NCBI GenBank assembly: GCA_012295275.1
Contig: CM022679.1
Span: 6,673,157 to 6,737,156, forward strand
Length of the DNA: 64,000 bases
Origin: Chrysomallon squamiferum
Taxonomy: Eukaryota > Mollusca > Gastropoda > Neomphalida > Peltospiridae
Reading direction: 5' to 3'
Both the position numbers and the translations under genes were made by a program. Every line of letters begins with the position of its first letter. Within the stretch, counting starts at the first letter, position 1. The notes under the pieces are model-generated. The model did not search any database. It was not told where the DNA came from and worked only from the letters and a program-made list of their open reading frames with translations. Shown here piece after piece: positions 28,514 to 43,500 of the stretch.

Positions 28514-31500
28514 ATTACATTATACAAATTCTTTTTGTTTCAAGTCTCAAACTTCTGATGAATGTATATTTCAATTAATTATAAATTAGGGTTATTTATG
28601 AAAAGTCTAAATAAAAAAACTGTATATTAATCAAAATTTAATGATCTTTATAAAATTGTATTCTTTTCTATATAAGAAGTTAGTAGTTTTACATGGGAGA
28701 AGCAAATAAAATACCTGTTTAACATGTGATCATTTTAACTCAATTTAAATTTTACAGTGACAACCACTAAACTATATATTTTATTTTGTACTAGAATTTC
28801 TTTTGATTAGAACAGTCTTTTAATGATTCGCAGTGAATATTTACTTAAAAAAATAAATAAATAAATAAATAAAATGTGGGTTTAACCTGCATGTCTCATT
28901 ATTTAGCAAAAAAATTAATTAAATTTTCAAAATATAACATGCTGAAAAGTAATATAAACGTTTGAAATGTTGAAAATTTATTATAATATGAAAAACATAA
29001 TTAATAAGTGACCTTAAAAAAATAATTGAATTAATATCTCTGAGAAGTTAGAGATTTTAAAATAAAATATTTGTTTTCCAGAACTGATTCAAACAACGTA
29101 AATTAAAAAAAAGACTTTCACACAGTTTTGATATTTCAGTAACATTTTACAAATACATTTATGAAACAGGATTGTTCTTAAATTACATTTTTTGTTTGTA
29201 ACTTTTTTTTAGCTGTTCAATTGTTGAACCTGTCTGTACAACTCATCCTTGCAAGAACGGTGCTACTTGTGTACCCTTGGGAAACATCCGCAGAAAATGT
29301 CTGTGTCAGGATGGTTACACTGCAGAAGACTGCTCACAGGAAATAGGTGAATTTATTAGCCAACAATTTCAGCAAGAAAGAAAAAGCAACCAGTTCATTT
29401 TGTTGTAGTTATTTATCATTATCAGTTATTAAATTTAAAAAAACAAAAATAATATTTTTCATAATACAGTTCTATAAATGAGCTTTTCTCACAGCTGGCA
29501 TTATTACTATTTATAAATATTAAATACACAATATAACAAATTCAAAAAGAGTCTTGTAAAACAAATTTATTCGGTTTTCTCACAACAGATGACTGTGAAT
29601 CAAATCCTTGTTATTATGGAGGCACGTGTAAAGATAAACATCTTGGTTTTGAATGTACTTGTCCATCTGGCTACACTGGACAGCGGTGTGAGAATCCTCC
29701 TCAGCAGTGTCTTGGTGTGCAGTGTGGACCTGGGCAGTGTGTGGCAGACCACATTCACAACACATACCAGTGTGTTTGCAATGCCGGAATGCTCTATGGT
29801 AAATTATTTATTTACTTTTTAATTTATTACTTTTTGTTTTAATTTCACTTTTGTATTTATTGCTATAATTTCAAAGTCAAGATAGAATTTTTCTCAAACT
29901 GATTAGTGTGTTTTGTAAAGTTTTCCAACAGATTAGATAGTAATATTCACAAATTTAGTGAATGAACATCCAATTTTGTTTTATTTTTTTATTTATTTTA
30001 TTTTATTTATTTTTATTTATAATTATTTTTTTAATAATCATTATTAAATGTTTTAAAAAACAATATACTAAGCATCTTCACTGTAAGGTCTTTTACCAAA
30101 ATAGTTCTGATTTGGAGCACTCTGAATTTCTGGGATTTTTTCTTTTAAACCACTTTCAAATCAGTTTATAAATATTAACAGACTAAACCCTCTTTGATGA
30201 GGAAAGTTCCAGAGTCAGAATTGTTGGATGAATAACTTAGTCACTGGTTGGTTGGTATTTTAGGTCTATTATTAACATGTGCAGGCACTAAATCTGATAT
30301 TTCTGTATTTGTCAATTAAAATATAAAAAAAAATAATTAAATCAAACTGCTACTTATTAATTTTATATACATAATTTTTCAAATAATAAACAGGTTTTAA
30401 TTGTTAAATTAAATATTATTAAATATTTATTTCCGTCTATCTGTTGAACTGATTTCTTTACCCATGAGATTTAGCAGAATATGTTAGTTTATGATATATT
30501 AAACTAATTTTCATGTATCAAACTTGGCTTTACTTGTCACTGATTTTGTTTGATTTTCTCTATTCAACATCAGTTGGCTTAACTCATTATAATATTCTCT
30601 TTCTGAAAAAAGATATAAAATCATCATAAAACATGAAAGCAGCCAACAAAGTTACTGAGTTATTTAAACAAAAATATTATCGTTATTTAAATGGAAAATG
30701 TCATTGTGTAGAAAATGTTGTAATTCTGAGATAACTTTGATGACAGTTTGTATTCAGAAAAGATTTAACATGAAAATGATAATAGATGGCAGCTTGTTAC
30801 AGTTCTGTTGATTGGACAACTGTGCCACTTTCAGGAAGTAGCTACTTTAGTGGATTATAATGTCAATTACATTTTAAAATCTGTTTCATTAAACCTTTAA
30901 TTTTTTTCATGTGTTTCAGAAAACCTTTGAGAACAATTAAGTAGCAGAAACACCAGGGAATAAATAGATTAAAAACAAAATTAAATTATTATTATCAGTG
31001 TGTATTATAAAACAAATTATAATTGTTATCATTATTATTGTTACTGTTATTGTGTTATTACAGATATACATTATATTTGTGCTTATATTAATTACAGAGT
31101 TATTCACTTTAAATGTTGCAGGAAAGTTCTGTCAGTATGACATAATGGTTAAGAAGCAGATGACTTCATCATCAGTAACAAAGTCCTACAGTAACAAAAC
31201 TGCCAAGGAATGTCTAAATATCTGTGAAGAAAAAGATGACTGCAAAGCTTTTACTTTCAACACTACAAGTAATGACTGTGAGTTACATGGACAAGCAACC
31301 ACAAATCTGACTGACTCGGAAAGCACCAACTACTACATAAAAACCTGTAAAGATCAGTCAGGTAATACAAAGGCTAATGTACTGTATATTTTTAATGCAT
31401 TGTCAGTTTTATACACTAAACGAAAGGTTATTTTTATATCACATACTTGAATATATTAGCACATATTTGGTCTGTATTTATCATACACACAGATGGATAT

Positions 31501-34500
31501 TTTAGAATTATTTTACAACACTGATTAAATCATATATATGGTATGTTTTAGTTTTTCAGATGTATTGACCATTATGGTTTTTTGGGGTTTTTTTTTATTT
31601 CATCTGGAATTGTTTTCATCTTACATATTTGAAAATGATATTTAATCTGATGTGTTACTATCATTTAAAATGGCATTTAGCTCAAGTATAAAATATTATA
31701 CTGATTATATTTAAGAATAAACATTGGATAGAAAAAGTAAAAAAAATTCTGTTATGAAATCTTTCAACAGCTTTTATTACAAATGCATTGGGCATAAAAA
31801 AAAAAAACATACACATAAATCTAGAATTAAGCAGAAAGAATAATATTCACAAAAAATAATTGTAAAGTTGTCATTATAGCAATCTGGATTATTTTATTTC
31901 TGTAGATGATTTTTGGACTCCATGGTATAATACAAAGAAACCTACAACTGATATAAATTCAAAAGATGAAGAAAATAATGACACTTTATTAGAGGTAAGT
32001 CATTATTTAGAATTTAATGCCAACATGAACATTTAAACATACTATCAAAACATACTATACTAGGAAAAAAAGGAAGAGTAAATAATGGTTTGAATGCTTT
32101 TTGTTTTTGTACATTATTAATGACTTTGATAATATATAAATACAGTAATCATTAATGATTTTGTAACATATAAGAAATTTCAAATCACAATCAATAAATT
32201 TTAAAATTTTAATATAAAAAAAATTGTTAAATAAATAGAAACTTTACATAAAAAAGTGTTGTTTATCCTATTTTAGTAGACGTGTATGTATTTGTTTTTA
32301 ACATAATTCTTTATTTACATGTTTTGTGGTTAATTAAAGTGTTTCTCTTGTAAATATCAGTATCACTGATGCAGAACTGAATCTGATATAGGAATAAAAA
32401 TAATGAAAAAAGAGATGATGTACCCAAAATGAGTCAAGTCAGATTTGTCTCTAGTCAGAGCAGAAATATTGCAGTTACAGAAAAATAATTGCACCAAACA
32501 TTTCAATCCAAATTTATGGTAACAACATTTTTTATGAAATATTATACATTTGTTAACCAGTAGATCATTTGTGATAATAACATTATTTATGAAATATTAT
32601 ACATTATCTAACCAGTAGTATGATTAGTTCAGTTCTAAGTGACAGTAGAAGTAACATTATTTATTACCACAGTTCAGTGGTTGTAAATGTGGTGCTACTT
32701 TCTGAAACTGTAATGACAAAGAAAAAATGTGTTATTTAACAATGTACTCAACACATTTGTAATCTTGTTGTGAATGATGTCATGCACATGTTTATATTCA
32801 TACAATGACTGAGAGAGGAATTACACTGCTGTAACACAAAGGACTATTATTTTTTCATTAAGCAGCAAGGGATATTTTATTTGCTCCTTTCCATATAAAA
32901 GTAATAAACTATTAAAGATGAAGGATGTCAGCTTTATCCTATCCCAGAATTGTATTTTAAATTTCTGCTTCAGGTTGGTATTGCGATATGTAAAGGAACT
33001 GATCCTGTTAATGTTGAGTGCAGAGATGTGACCAACAAACTGCCTCCAAACGAGACTATTACCTGCTCAGTGGCCACTGGACTGACTTGCAACAATAAAG
33101 ATCAAACTGATAAACAGTGTGAAAATTATGAAATCCGTTTCAAATGTGCTGTCAGTCAAGGTATGTAGAATCAGACAATCAGATTTGTATTAGATATATT
33201 TTTTGTAGTTATTATTATTATTATTTATTCAAAGTTAAATTATATGGTTCAGTTATATGCTTTACTGAATTTATTGCAAAATTCTAAACAAAATCATTCT
33301 ATTCATCCTTGAAATATGTCTTTAGTTAAAAAAATAATTAAAAATTAAAAATTAAAAAAGGAAATTGTAATATTAACAGCTATTAAGTGTTAAAAAACAG
33401 TTTTTATATAACACAAAAGAAAATGATTGCATAACTAACATCTGTAGAATGGCAACTTTGGCCTAATAACTGTCTTTGGGCTTGTCTTAATGTTTTTTCA
33501 TAAGCAGCAGAAAATATCTCTTAATAAAATTCCATTTATTTCATTTAAAATTTGTTTCAGTATTCACTGAAAATACTTGCACTCAACCAGCTTACTGTCA
33601 AAGCAGTCCTTGCCAACATGGAACCTGTCAGGAAAAAGTTGATGGTTTCTCATGCTCATGTAACACAGGATACCAAGGCTCCCTGTGTCAACATGACATT
33701 GACTACTGTGCATCAAAACCCTGTCTAAATGGTGGAACTTGTGAAGACAGACTTTCTGACTATATTTGTAAATGTACTGATGGTTTTACTGGTATGTTAC
33801 TAATAAATGTTAATAGTCTAATTTGTGAAAATTAAAATTCTTTCTCTATAAAATGACTGATTTCAAAAAATCAAGGGTAAATCAAGAAAAGATAATATTG
33901 TATAAAGCAAGAAAAACAAAAAAACAGGGGTGAAAAATTCTCAAAAACAGTCCAATATTTTTCTGTGACTAAGCCAAAACACACATATTTTCATGTTTAA
34001 GACCAAATTAAATGCTACTGAGCAATGAATTGTAAATTACTTTTGGAACTGGCCTTGCATTCCATTTTAAAACACAACATTATTATTATGACATATATTA
34101 ACTTCTGGCCTGCTAAAGCAACAAACATTATCCAATTGTCCTGTAGATCTTGTAAAAATATTCATTGATTATTACCAAATTAATTGTGCCATTAACACAG
34201 ATTTTTTTTTTTATCATGTAATATATACTAAATACTAATAATTTGTTAATCCGACAAATTATCCTCTTCTGATTTTAAACAAAAAATTAATTATTTTAAA
34301 ACATGTTTGGGTAACAACAAATAAATCTTACCATGTCATAATACTTTTAGGCACAAACTGTGAGATTAACATTGATGATTGCAAACCAAATCCTTGCAAG
34401 AATTCAGGAAAATGTCAAGATGGTATTAATGGCTATGAATGTGACTGTCCAAAAAGCTGGACAGGTCAGAATTGTGAGGTATTATTTTATTAGAAAATTA

Positions 34501-37500
34501 GATTTATTTTCTAAAACTTCAGGTGTTCTTCAGTGTTTTTATTTTAAATTATTATATTTTAATGATAATTTTAATATTATTAAAGTTACATGAATTAGCT
34601 AATTGACTGGTTTTTTATTATTTCATTTTATCTTATTTAATTTTTTATGTCAGTATCTATCTATCTCTATTATCTATACATTAACAATAATATAATATAT
34701 TTTTACACATGATTAATAGTTTTATAGAAAATGTCACTGAGAATATATTTTTAAAATTACAATTAATTCTCAGTTGCATTTACTTTTCATTTTTAAACAC
34801 AGTAATTGATTTCCAAATTCTCATGTACTTTTACATTTCAGTAATTTCTCTTTTCTAAGTATATATATAAATAAGAAATTAATCAATTTTTCTCAAGATT
34901 TACATTTATTTCTAACTATGAATAGTAGTGATATTAGAAAAAGTATTTTAAATATAATACTATTGTTTTACTTCAGACTGATGTTGATGAATGTAGTCTC
35001 GGTGAACCATGTCTTCATGGTGGTCAGTGTAAAAATGTTCCAGGTACATACACATGTCAGTGTCCAGATGGATGGAAGAATCCGAAGTCTTGTAATGACA
35101 TTGTAAAACTGTGTAATCCTGCAACCTGTAACAACAATGCAAAATGTTTCAACCTATTTAATGATTTCTTCTGCAAGTACGTACTTAACAAGACTGTCTA
35201 AACAATGTTTGTCACTTGATAGAAATATAATACATTTATTATCAAAACTTGTAAATTTAATCAGATATAAAACAAAGTAATTTAACAGTTCATTAAAGAT
35301 ATGCTCATAATTATATTAGTTTAATTTAATTTTGGCTGTGGAATTAATTATTTTCAAAATGTCACCCTGATTTCTGTAACTTGCTTACTTATTTTAAATT
35401 AAGATACTAAAAGTAGATATCACAGTTTTTTGCATTAGATTTCATTTTGTTCCCATTACCATTTATTTGAATTTTGTTTTTATTTCAGGTGTAAAGCTAA
35501 CACATATGGTAAAAAATGTGAAAGCAATCCTAGTATCTGTGCAAATGCCAACCCTTGTCAACACATGAACTACTGCAATGAGACTGCAGGTACAGCCAGC
35601 TGCTACTGTACAGAAGGTTTGTAATTATTTACACTGTTTAATATAATAATTGCATGTTTATTTTTTTTTATTAACCAGTTTGTTTTGTAATACAGCCATA
35701 ATGTCTTTTATACTCATCCACATAACCATACATACATACAAACACAAACATAGATTTAACAAACAAGAATTATAAAAATGTTTTTTTCAATTGAAAGATG
35801 CATTTTAACAAACAAGAATTATAATAATTTTGTATTTTAATAAAAAACACAACCATGTTAAGTAGAGTATTAACAGGATACAAACATTTGTGATTTTGTT
35901 TTCCAGATTTTGAAGGTGATGGGTGTGAGTTACGTGTTGACCATTGTAAAAGTAACACATGTAAAAATGGTGCAAAATGTACCCAAACAGCAACCAATGA
36001 CTACTCATGTGCCTGCACACCAGGTTTGTGAACAAAGATAAAAGTATGAGTCTAAAACATTTTGTCTGTAGGAATGTTAAACCTTTTAATTTGTTGTTTT
36101 TCATTATCAACATAACAAATCCAAATATGTATTTATATGAATAGATCTAATGGTAATCACCTAACTTTTTTTTAATTATTATTAATATTTTTAATTTTAG
36201 TATTTTATTTAGAGTAGTTTTTGTAAGAAATTGATAATATATTTTTTACATATTGAGAAATGTAAAAAATGTTGGATCAATTTACATTTATCAGTCTACT
36301 GTTGAATTAGATGGAGTTCACATTTATTGTTTGAAGAATATTAAATATTATTTCCATTTATTATAATGAATTTTATTTTAGAGAAAGGATGTTTATTTCT
36401 GGTATTTTTATTTCAGGTTATGATGGCAAGAACTGTGAAAATAATGTTGACAACTGTGCTGGTGTATCATGCCCTGGTGGAAGTTGCATTGATGGTGTCA
36501 ATGAATACTTTTGTAGATGTCCAGTTGGAAAAACTGGAGAGTCATGTTCAAAAGGTTAAAATCACCAACGAAAATAATAATAATTATGAGAATTTGAAAA
36601 TAATGATAAACAAAAACAAATTCTCATAGTAAAATAAATTTACTTGTTTTATTACAAAAGAGTTCTTTGACCAAAAAATCTGATATTTTCACTTAAAGCA
36701 TAATATCAAATTACTACTACCTTATTATACTTTCTATACTAACAAATATGAATGGATCTAAACAGCAAGTAATTGTAAAATTTTATCTCTGAAAAGGTAA
36801 TAATTATTAAACCCTTTTTGCTTCCTTTTCTTCTACAGATGTCAACCAAAATTATGACTTACTGTTTGAGTTGCCACAAAAAACAAACATGGCATCATTA
36901 CCATATCCAATTCCACTGAAAGTCACTCAGCTGACTATTAGCTTTTGGGTCAGGTTCTGGGAAAAAGATGGAAAAGGCACCTTTTTCAGCATGTTTTCTG
37001 AGGCGTGAGTTTTCGCTTTTAATTTCATTTTATTGCTATCAATTTTTAACACATATATATCTATTAAAGTCTTATTTATTATTTTATAACTAGTGAGAAA
37101 ACCAAAGGAATGGTTTCAGCCTTATGGTTGTATCTGTGAATTTCATTAAAGATTACAAAATAATGTTCATCCAACACTGACAAATAATGACAAAAACACA
37201 CCTTTACATCATACTTTTAAAACAGTTTGTAGCACCGTAATGTGAATATTTATTATAAATGCTGACTTTTAAAATGTTGAACCAAAATGAACCAGACTCT
37301 TCATTTTCACTAAACATGTTATTTTGCCTATAAAAATTCTAACGATTAAATTATATTTTTACCTGATTTAAGTTAATTTTCAGACAGTAAACAATATTTA
37401 AAATGAAATTTTAGATTGATTTTTTAAAATTAAAATTAATTAAATATTTGAAGAAAATTATTCAAGTTATATATTTTTCTTAACCATTAATTTATCAAAT

Positions 37501-40500
37501 TTATTTATGATTATTTTGACAGAAAACCAAATTCTTTGAGTGGAAAGAAAGAACTCCTGCGTGTTGATGAAAAAGGTCTCTACATTGACTTTAGTGGCAG
37601 TAATACCTTTTTTGATTTTCCATACTACAAATACAATGATGGACGATGGAACAACATTATCATCAACTGGGACAGCACAACAGGAAAACTAAACTTCATA
37701 GTAAACAGTATTAACCGCAGTCCCATCAACAATTATGCAAAGGATGTAACTCTTGATGAAAAGTAAGTGTGACATTAATTTATTAATACCACTGAATAGT
37801 TGATGGAGGACAAACAGAGAAATCATGACATAAGTAATTATTTTCTTCTATGGAGGAAATGAAACAGGAGCATTTTCCCCATTAATCTGTAATGTTGATA
37901 AGTAGCAGTGTTTGATCAGACTAGCTAAATCTTGAAAGAACTTTGTTTTTAAAATTGATTTAAAATTTAGTTTTCATCATTAAACAAGAAAGTTTAAAGA
38001 TTATGAATATATATCAATAATTAAATGTGTAGAACTGTTAAGCAGATTCTATATGTTTTAAGTGTGTATGACTTGGAAATTAGACATAATGTTTGGAATG
38101 GAGAACAAAACAATTAATAAAAAATTGTGAAGAGTTTCAGAATTAGTCATTCATCTGAACAAGTCACTATTTTGTTTCAAGAGCTGTTTATTTTTATTTT
38201 ATTTTAATTTAACAAATAATAAAATGGCTGTTTCACCTCAAGCAGACATAAACAAATTTTCCTGTATTACATTTTATAATTAAATAAATTTCAATTCCAT
38301 TATTAATACAAAAAAAAAAAGAAAAGAACAGAGAATGTTTTTAATTTATTTATTTATTTATATTTTGGATCTGAAATCATTAAAGTTTAGTGAAATAGTG
38401 CCAAGTATTATAGTTACAGGTTAATAGGAAAAAATTATTAATTACCTTTAATTAGTCATCATAATCATTACAAAATGAAAAACAATAAATCACTGGGGAT
38501 AAAACTGTTTTAATTTTTGATAACAAAATTACACTTGTTTTTTTTTATTATTATTATTATTTACTGTTATAAGCCAAGTTCCTGAAATTTCACTGAAAAG
38601 ATCAAATATTGAATAAGGAACCTAAAGAGGAAAACAGTGTGTTAAAACTGAGATACTAAATGTACTTTATTTCTAAAACTGTTAAACTTTTTGAAGTTCT
38701 TTTTTATTTATCATCTTTCCTTACTTTATAGAGATAAATATTTCAGATTAATTTGTTCTTTTTTTGTATGACTAGACATATTTTTAAAACTTATTTCTCT
38801 GAGAAAATTTTGAGTTTTTAAAAAGATTTTAGAATTTTATAAATTTTTAGACACAATTTTAAATATAATCTAATAGCTTAGTTCAATTATACACATTTTG
38901 TATTAAAATAAGCAGTAAGTAGCATCCATAATTTTGAGGTCATTTTCAGATGTCATATAACCAATGAATATAACATTAATTTCTTTGCAAATAAAGACAT
39001 TTTAACTTGAAATAATGTTTAATATTATTATTTTCTATTTTCAGTGTGTGGCTTGTTTTAGGGAGCAAGTATGACCCAGCTACAGAAAAACCAGTAACTA
39101 ATGAAGGATTCAACGGTTGGATAAGCCAACTAGTGATTTATAATCGTGTCCTTGATTTCAGTACAGAAGTTCAGCAATCTCTAGACTTTCCCACAAAATT
39201 GTTTAAAGATTACATCTTTGTTTGGAATGAATTTGTACGTTCAGCTGGGGTAAAGATGATTATTCCTTCTACAGTTGAAAAGCCCTATGAATCCTGTCCA
39301 CGAGGTTTTTCAGTAGCACCAGCCTGCAAACAAGCAAACCCACGTAAGATGACTAACATCTGAAAATCTATTCCTTATCATTGTGTGAAAGAAAACAACA
39401 ACTGCTGCTGACTTTTTAAAATATGGTTAATTATTTTGATACAAATATTGTGGTTGATTAAATAATTAATAATGCTCATGTTAATATAATAATTCTAGTG
39501 TACTTTAATTTTTTACATCAAAAATGAATTAATGTTTTAAATAGAATATTTCATTTTTACTTTTGATTTATCATATGTGACTATTTATAAAAGTATAATA
39601 TTCTTTCCTTTTTTCAAAAATATTTTTGTTTTACATATAAAGTAATAATTTAAATATTTATAGAAAAAATTATGGTTTTGCCAACATTTTGTCCATCTGA
39701 TGTGAAGAAACTGGGAACTTCACGAATCACATATGTTACATGGAATGAACCAAAGTTTGTTGGAGAAGCTAGTGTTGTCAAGAAGAGTTACAGCTCTGGT
39801 AAATATATTAACTTTTTTCACTCACTATTTTACAGTATTAAATACTGATTAGCAACATAAACTAGCTAATCAAAGAACACCTAATAAAAATAACAACAGC
39901 ATTGTAGTGTGTGTGTGTGTGTGTGGAATCAACTATTTGGTAATCCACATTTTGTGGGCATGAAACGTACCATAATACAAAATGTTATATTTGATACATG
40001 TAGAAGAAATTTATATTTTAAAAATATTTTGTATTATATAGATTAATATTCAAAGTAGTTTTTTGCAGGTGATGCTTTCCTGTGGGGGAAATATCTTGTT
40101 GTGTATGTAGCTGAGAACAGTGCAGGAAACAAAGGACTTTGCAGCTTCAAAGTTTTTGTACAGTGTAAGTTTATTCTCTTCATATAACTGTCTGAATTTA
40201 TTGAAAACACTTCTATCCAATGTTCTGTTTATAAAATAGTTTTGTCAGTTTCAGATAAATGATTAAACTGTTGAGAATATCATGTCTGAGCTTTCACAAA
40301 CCGATTCAGAATATCTTTTTCTGAATACTGATGTTTAATGATAATTTTAAAATAATAACACAGCTATCCAATAAAAGTAAAATTATATTAAATTTAATGT
40401 AAATTTAGTGATACTGAACATAAGCATCAAGAGATATACAATATGTCATATTGTATTCAATTATTCATAGATCAAAATTGTCCAAAGCCTCCTGATCCAT

Positions 40501-43500
40501 ATCAGGGTATTGCATCATATGGCAATTCTCAGCAAAAATATTACTATACCAGTATCATCTGCAATGATAACAAAGCTGTGGTGAGGCCAGTTCCAAATAT
40601 ATACACATGTGGTCATTTTGGCAGTTGGAACCCACCAAAAAAGTTTCTCCATTTTAGGCTGCCACCTTGTGGAGGTAAGTTCAAATTTATATTTTTGAAT
40701 GAGTAAGAGTGTGTGTGGTCTGTGTATATATTAGTATAGATCTGTGTTTGTTTGTGAGTTTATATCCATTTTGACAGCAAACAGTAAATGTGTGTGTGTG
40801 CATGTGTGTGTGTGTGTGTTGTTTCATGTAACAATATACATTTTTATAGTTAGTTGACACTTTTTTGTTATGAAATTGTTTTCAGCTTTATAATTTTGGT
40901 GTAATATATTATTTAAGGAGGATTAAATGAAGAAATATGTAAATTTTTTTTTTAAAATTTCTTTATATTTACAGTGAAAAAAATGAAAAGTTTCCAAACA
41001 GTGAAAATAAAGCTTGTTTACATTGTGGGAACATCAAACTGTGAAGGAGTTAAGACAATTCTGGAACAGGAAATTAGAACAAAAATCCTGCAGCTGAATA
41101 ACAAATGGCCAAATCTTTGCCAAAGACAAACTGTGATGATGTGGTTGTTAGTATAAAATGTGGAACAAACCTCATCACAAGAAGGAGAAAAAGAGCTACC
41201 AATGATGTCATTACTTACATTACATTACCACAAGCAAAGTAAGTTGTTTAAGTTCTTTGCAAATATATGAACAGTTCATGCATTATACCAATTAAATATC
41301 AGGCTCATTCAATAAACTTTCACAATTCAGGAAATGTATTGGTAGGATAATTAAAAGCAGCTGATTTTTGATTTGCATGTATTTTGTACTATGTTGAGTA
41401 AAATATTATTGCTCCATTTTTAAAACCATGGATGCCAAATCTGTGCATATACAAATGAACATGTATAAATTAATGTATTCATTTGAAGTACTATAATGAA
41501 ATAAATCTGTTTATGGATTTTCTGTTTGGTTTCAGTGTTCAATGTGACATCCACATCTGGAGAAACATTGCCTGCTACTGATGTGCTAAAACGTAGCATT
41601 TTCGCTGATAATGATTTTGACTTCAGTGTGAGTTTAGTTTTCGATCCCTTCTTATTTCTCACTACAGTATAAGTTTTGTACATTTAAATTCAAGTGAAAC
41701 CAAAGATGTATTTCTTAATTAAAATCTACATAAAACAACATTTTAATAAATAGTATATCGTTTTCTTTTTATTAAAATTTACAATTTTTAGGGGAAAAAA
41801 GTATATTAATAATTGATATTTCTAAAATAATTCTTAATTTAAATTAATTGATTGATAACAAAAAATGAATCAATTGTTGATGTGTGTGTTATATGATTTT
41901 TTCACTGTTTTTATTTATTTACAAAATTTAAGCCCCTTGGTTATCAACATTTACATGTATATAATCAAAATGTTTACAGAATTTAATTTCAAATGGCATT
42001 CCACTAAGTCAAGAAGTTGTTATCTCAGCGGACCTTGCTTGTCCATCTGGTCAGGCTCTTGTTCAGCAAGAATGTGGTGAGTACTGTGATAAATTAATTG
42101 TTTGTTCTTCATAATCAAACATTTAAATATGTCCATATTTGTTTCAGATTATGATCACAGGATCAGAATTGCTAATGCTTTGTTCTGATGTCTTTGATTT
42201 TAATTACAAGTATAAAGCTTTCAGCATGTCAGAAAATTATATTTATATTCAGATTAACCATTTTAGATGACTTTGATGAGTAAGGAAAACACAAGTAGTG
42301 ATGTATCTTTGTGTAGAAAGGCAATGATTGCTCTAGCTAAGTAAATTAAGAAGTATTCAGCTGATGCTGAAATCTGTCCAGTTCATGATTAGGGATAAAG
42401 TAACCTCTTATATTTAAAGTTAAACCACTGCAAATTATATATGTAATGTATAAATATTTTCAGTTGCCTCCCATTCCAAAAAAAAGCTAAGAAGTACAGA
42501 TAGTGTTCAGAAAAAAAATATTAAAAAATAAAAACAACAGACATAAGATATCTAAAAAATAAATTCTATCAAATTTATCACTTTATGAATTTTTTAAAAA
42601 CTACATATTTTGTGGGCACATTATTTTTTATAAACCAAATAGAATGATTTACTTTAATTTTATTGATTTTTAAAAATGTAATTGTTAAGATTGTATGGGT
42701 TAGAAAATGTAATGTAGGTAACAGTTCATTTTTTATTTTTCAGTGGAATGTGCACCAGGTACATTCTACAACAGTGTAACCAAGACCTGTGATGACTGTC
42801 CAGTAGGTCAGTATCAGACATCAGCTGGTCAGACATCTTGTACATCATGTGATTCTGGAAAAACTACAGAGCTGCCAGGATCAAACACCAAAACTAACTG
42901 TAAAGGTATGAAAGCTTTAATTTTTTTCTTGTTTTGGGGTTATTTAAATCATGATCTACATATATTTAAAAACAAAATTAAATGAAAACATAAATTTTTG
43001 TTTATTACTATAATCTTTTTTTATCAAAGAATAAGTTTAAATGTAACAAAAGAAAAACATTAACAAAATTTTCATTTTTTCTAGTGTAATTTTATGACTA
43101 GAAACACAAAAATAATTGAATAACTTGAGTAATTGTAACACCTTTAATAAAAAGGTTGCAGTTGTTTTATTTATGAGAAAAATTTTATAATATTTATTTT
43201 AACATTTCTTTTTCAGCTTCATGCATGCCTGGAGAATATTTTGACTATACTTCTGACAAATGTGAAAAATGTGATTATGGATTCTACCAAAGTTCACCAG
43301 GTCAGTTCTACTGTGAGCCATGTGTTGTGGAAAACACTACAAGGGCTCAAGGATCTACAAGAGAATCTGATTGTTATAGTATGTTTTATGAAATTTCTTA
43401 ATTACTAATTTAAATTGTGTTTATTTTTCGTTTTCTTTTTTCTTTTTCTGCTAAAATTTAGAATTTATTTTTTTTAAATAATCTTTCATTTTAATTATAA

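Noticed and set aside
30998-31121. N-terminal extension of the open frame in front of the PAN exon
   Set aside because: Low-complexity intron sequence; the acceptor at 31120-31121 and phase 1 fix the exon start.
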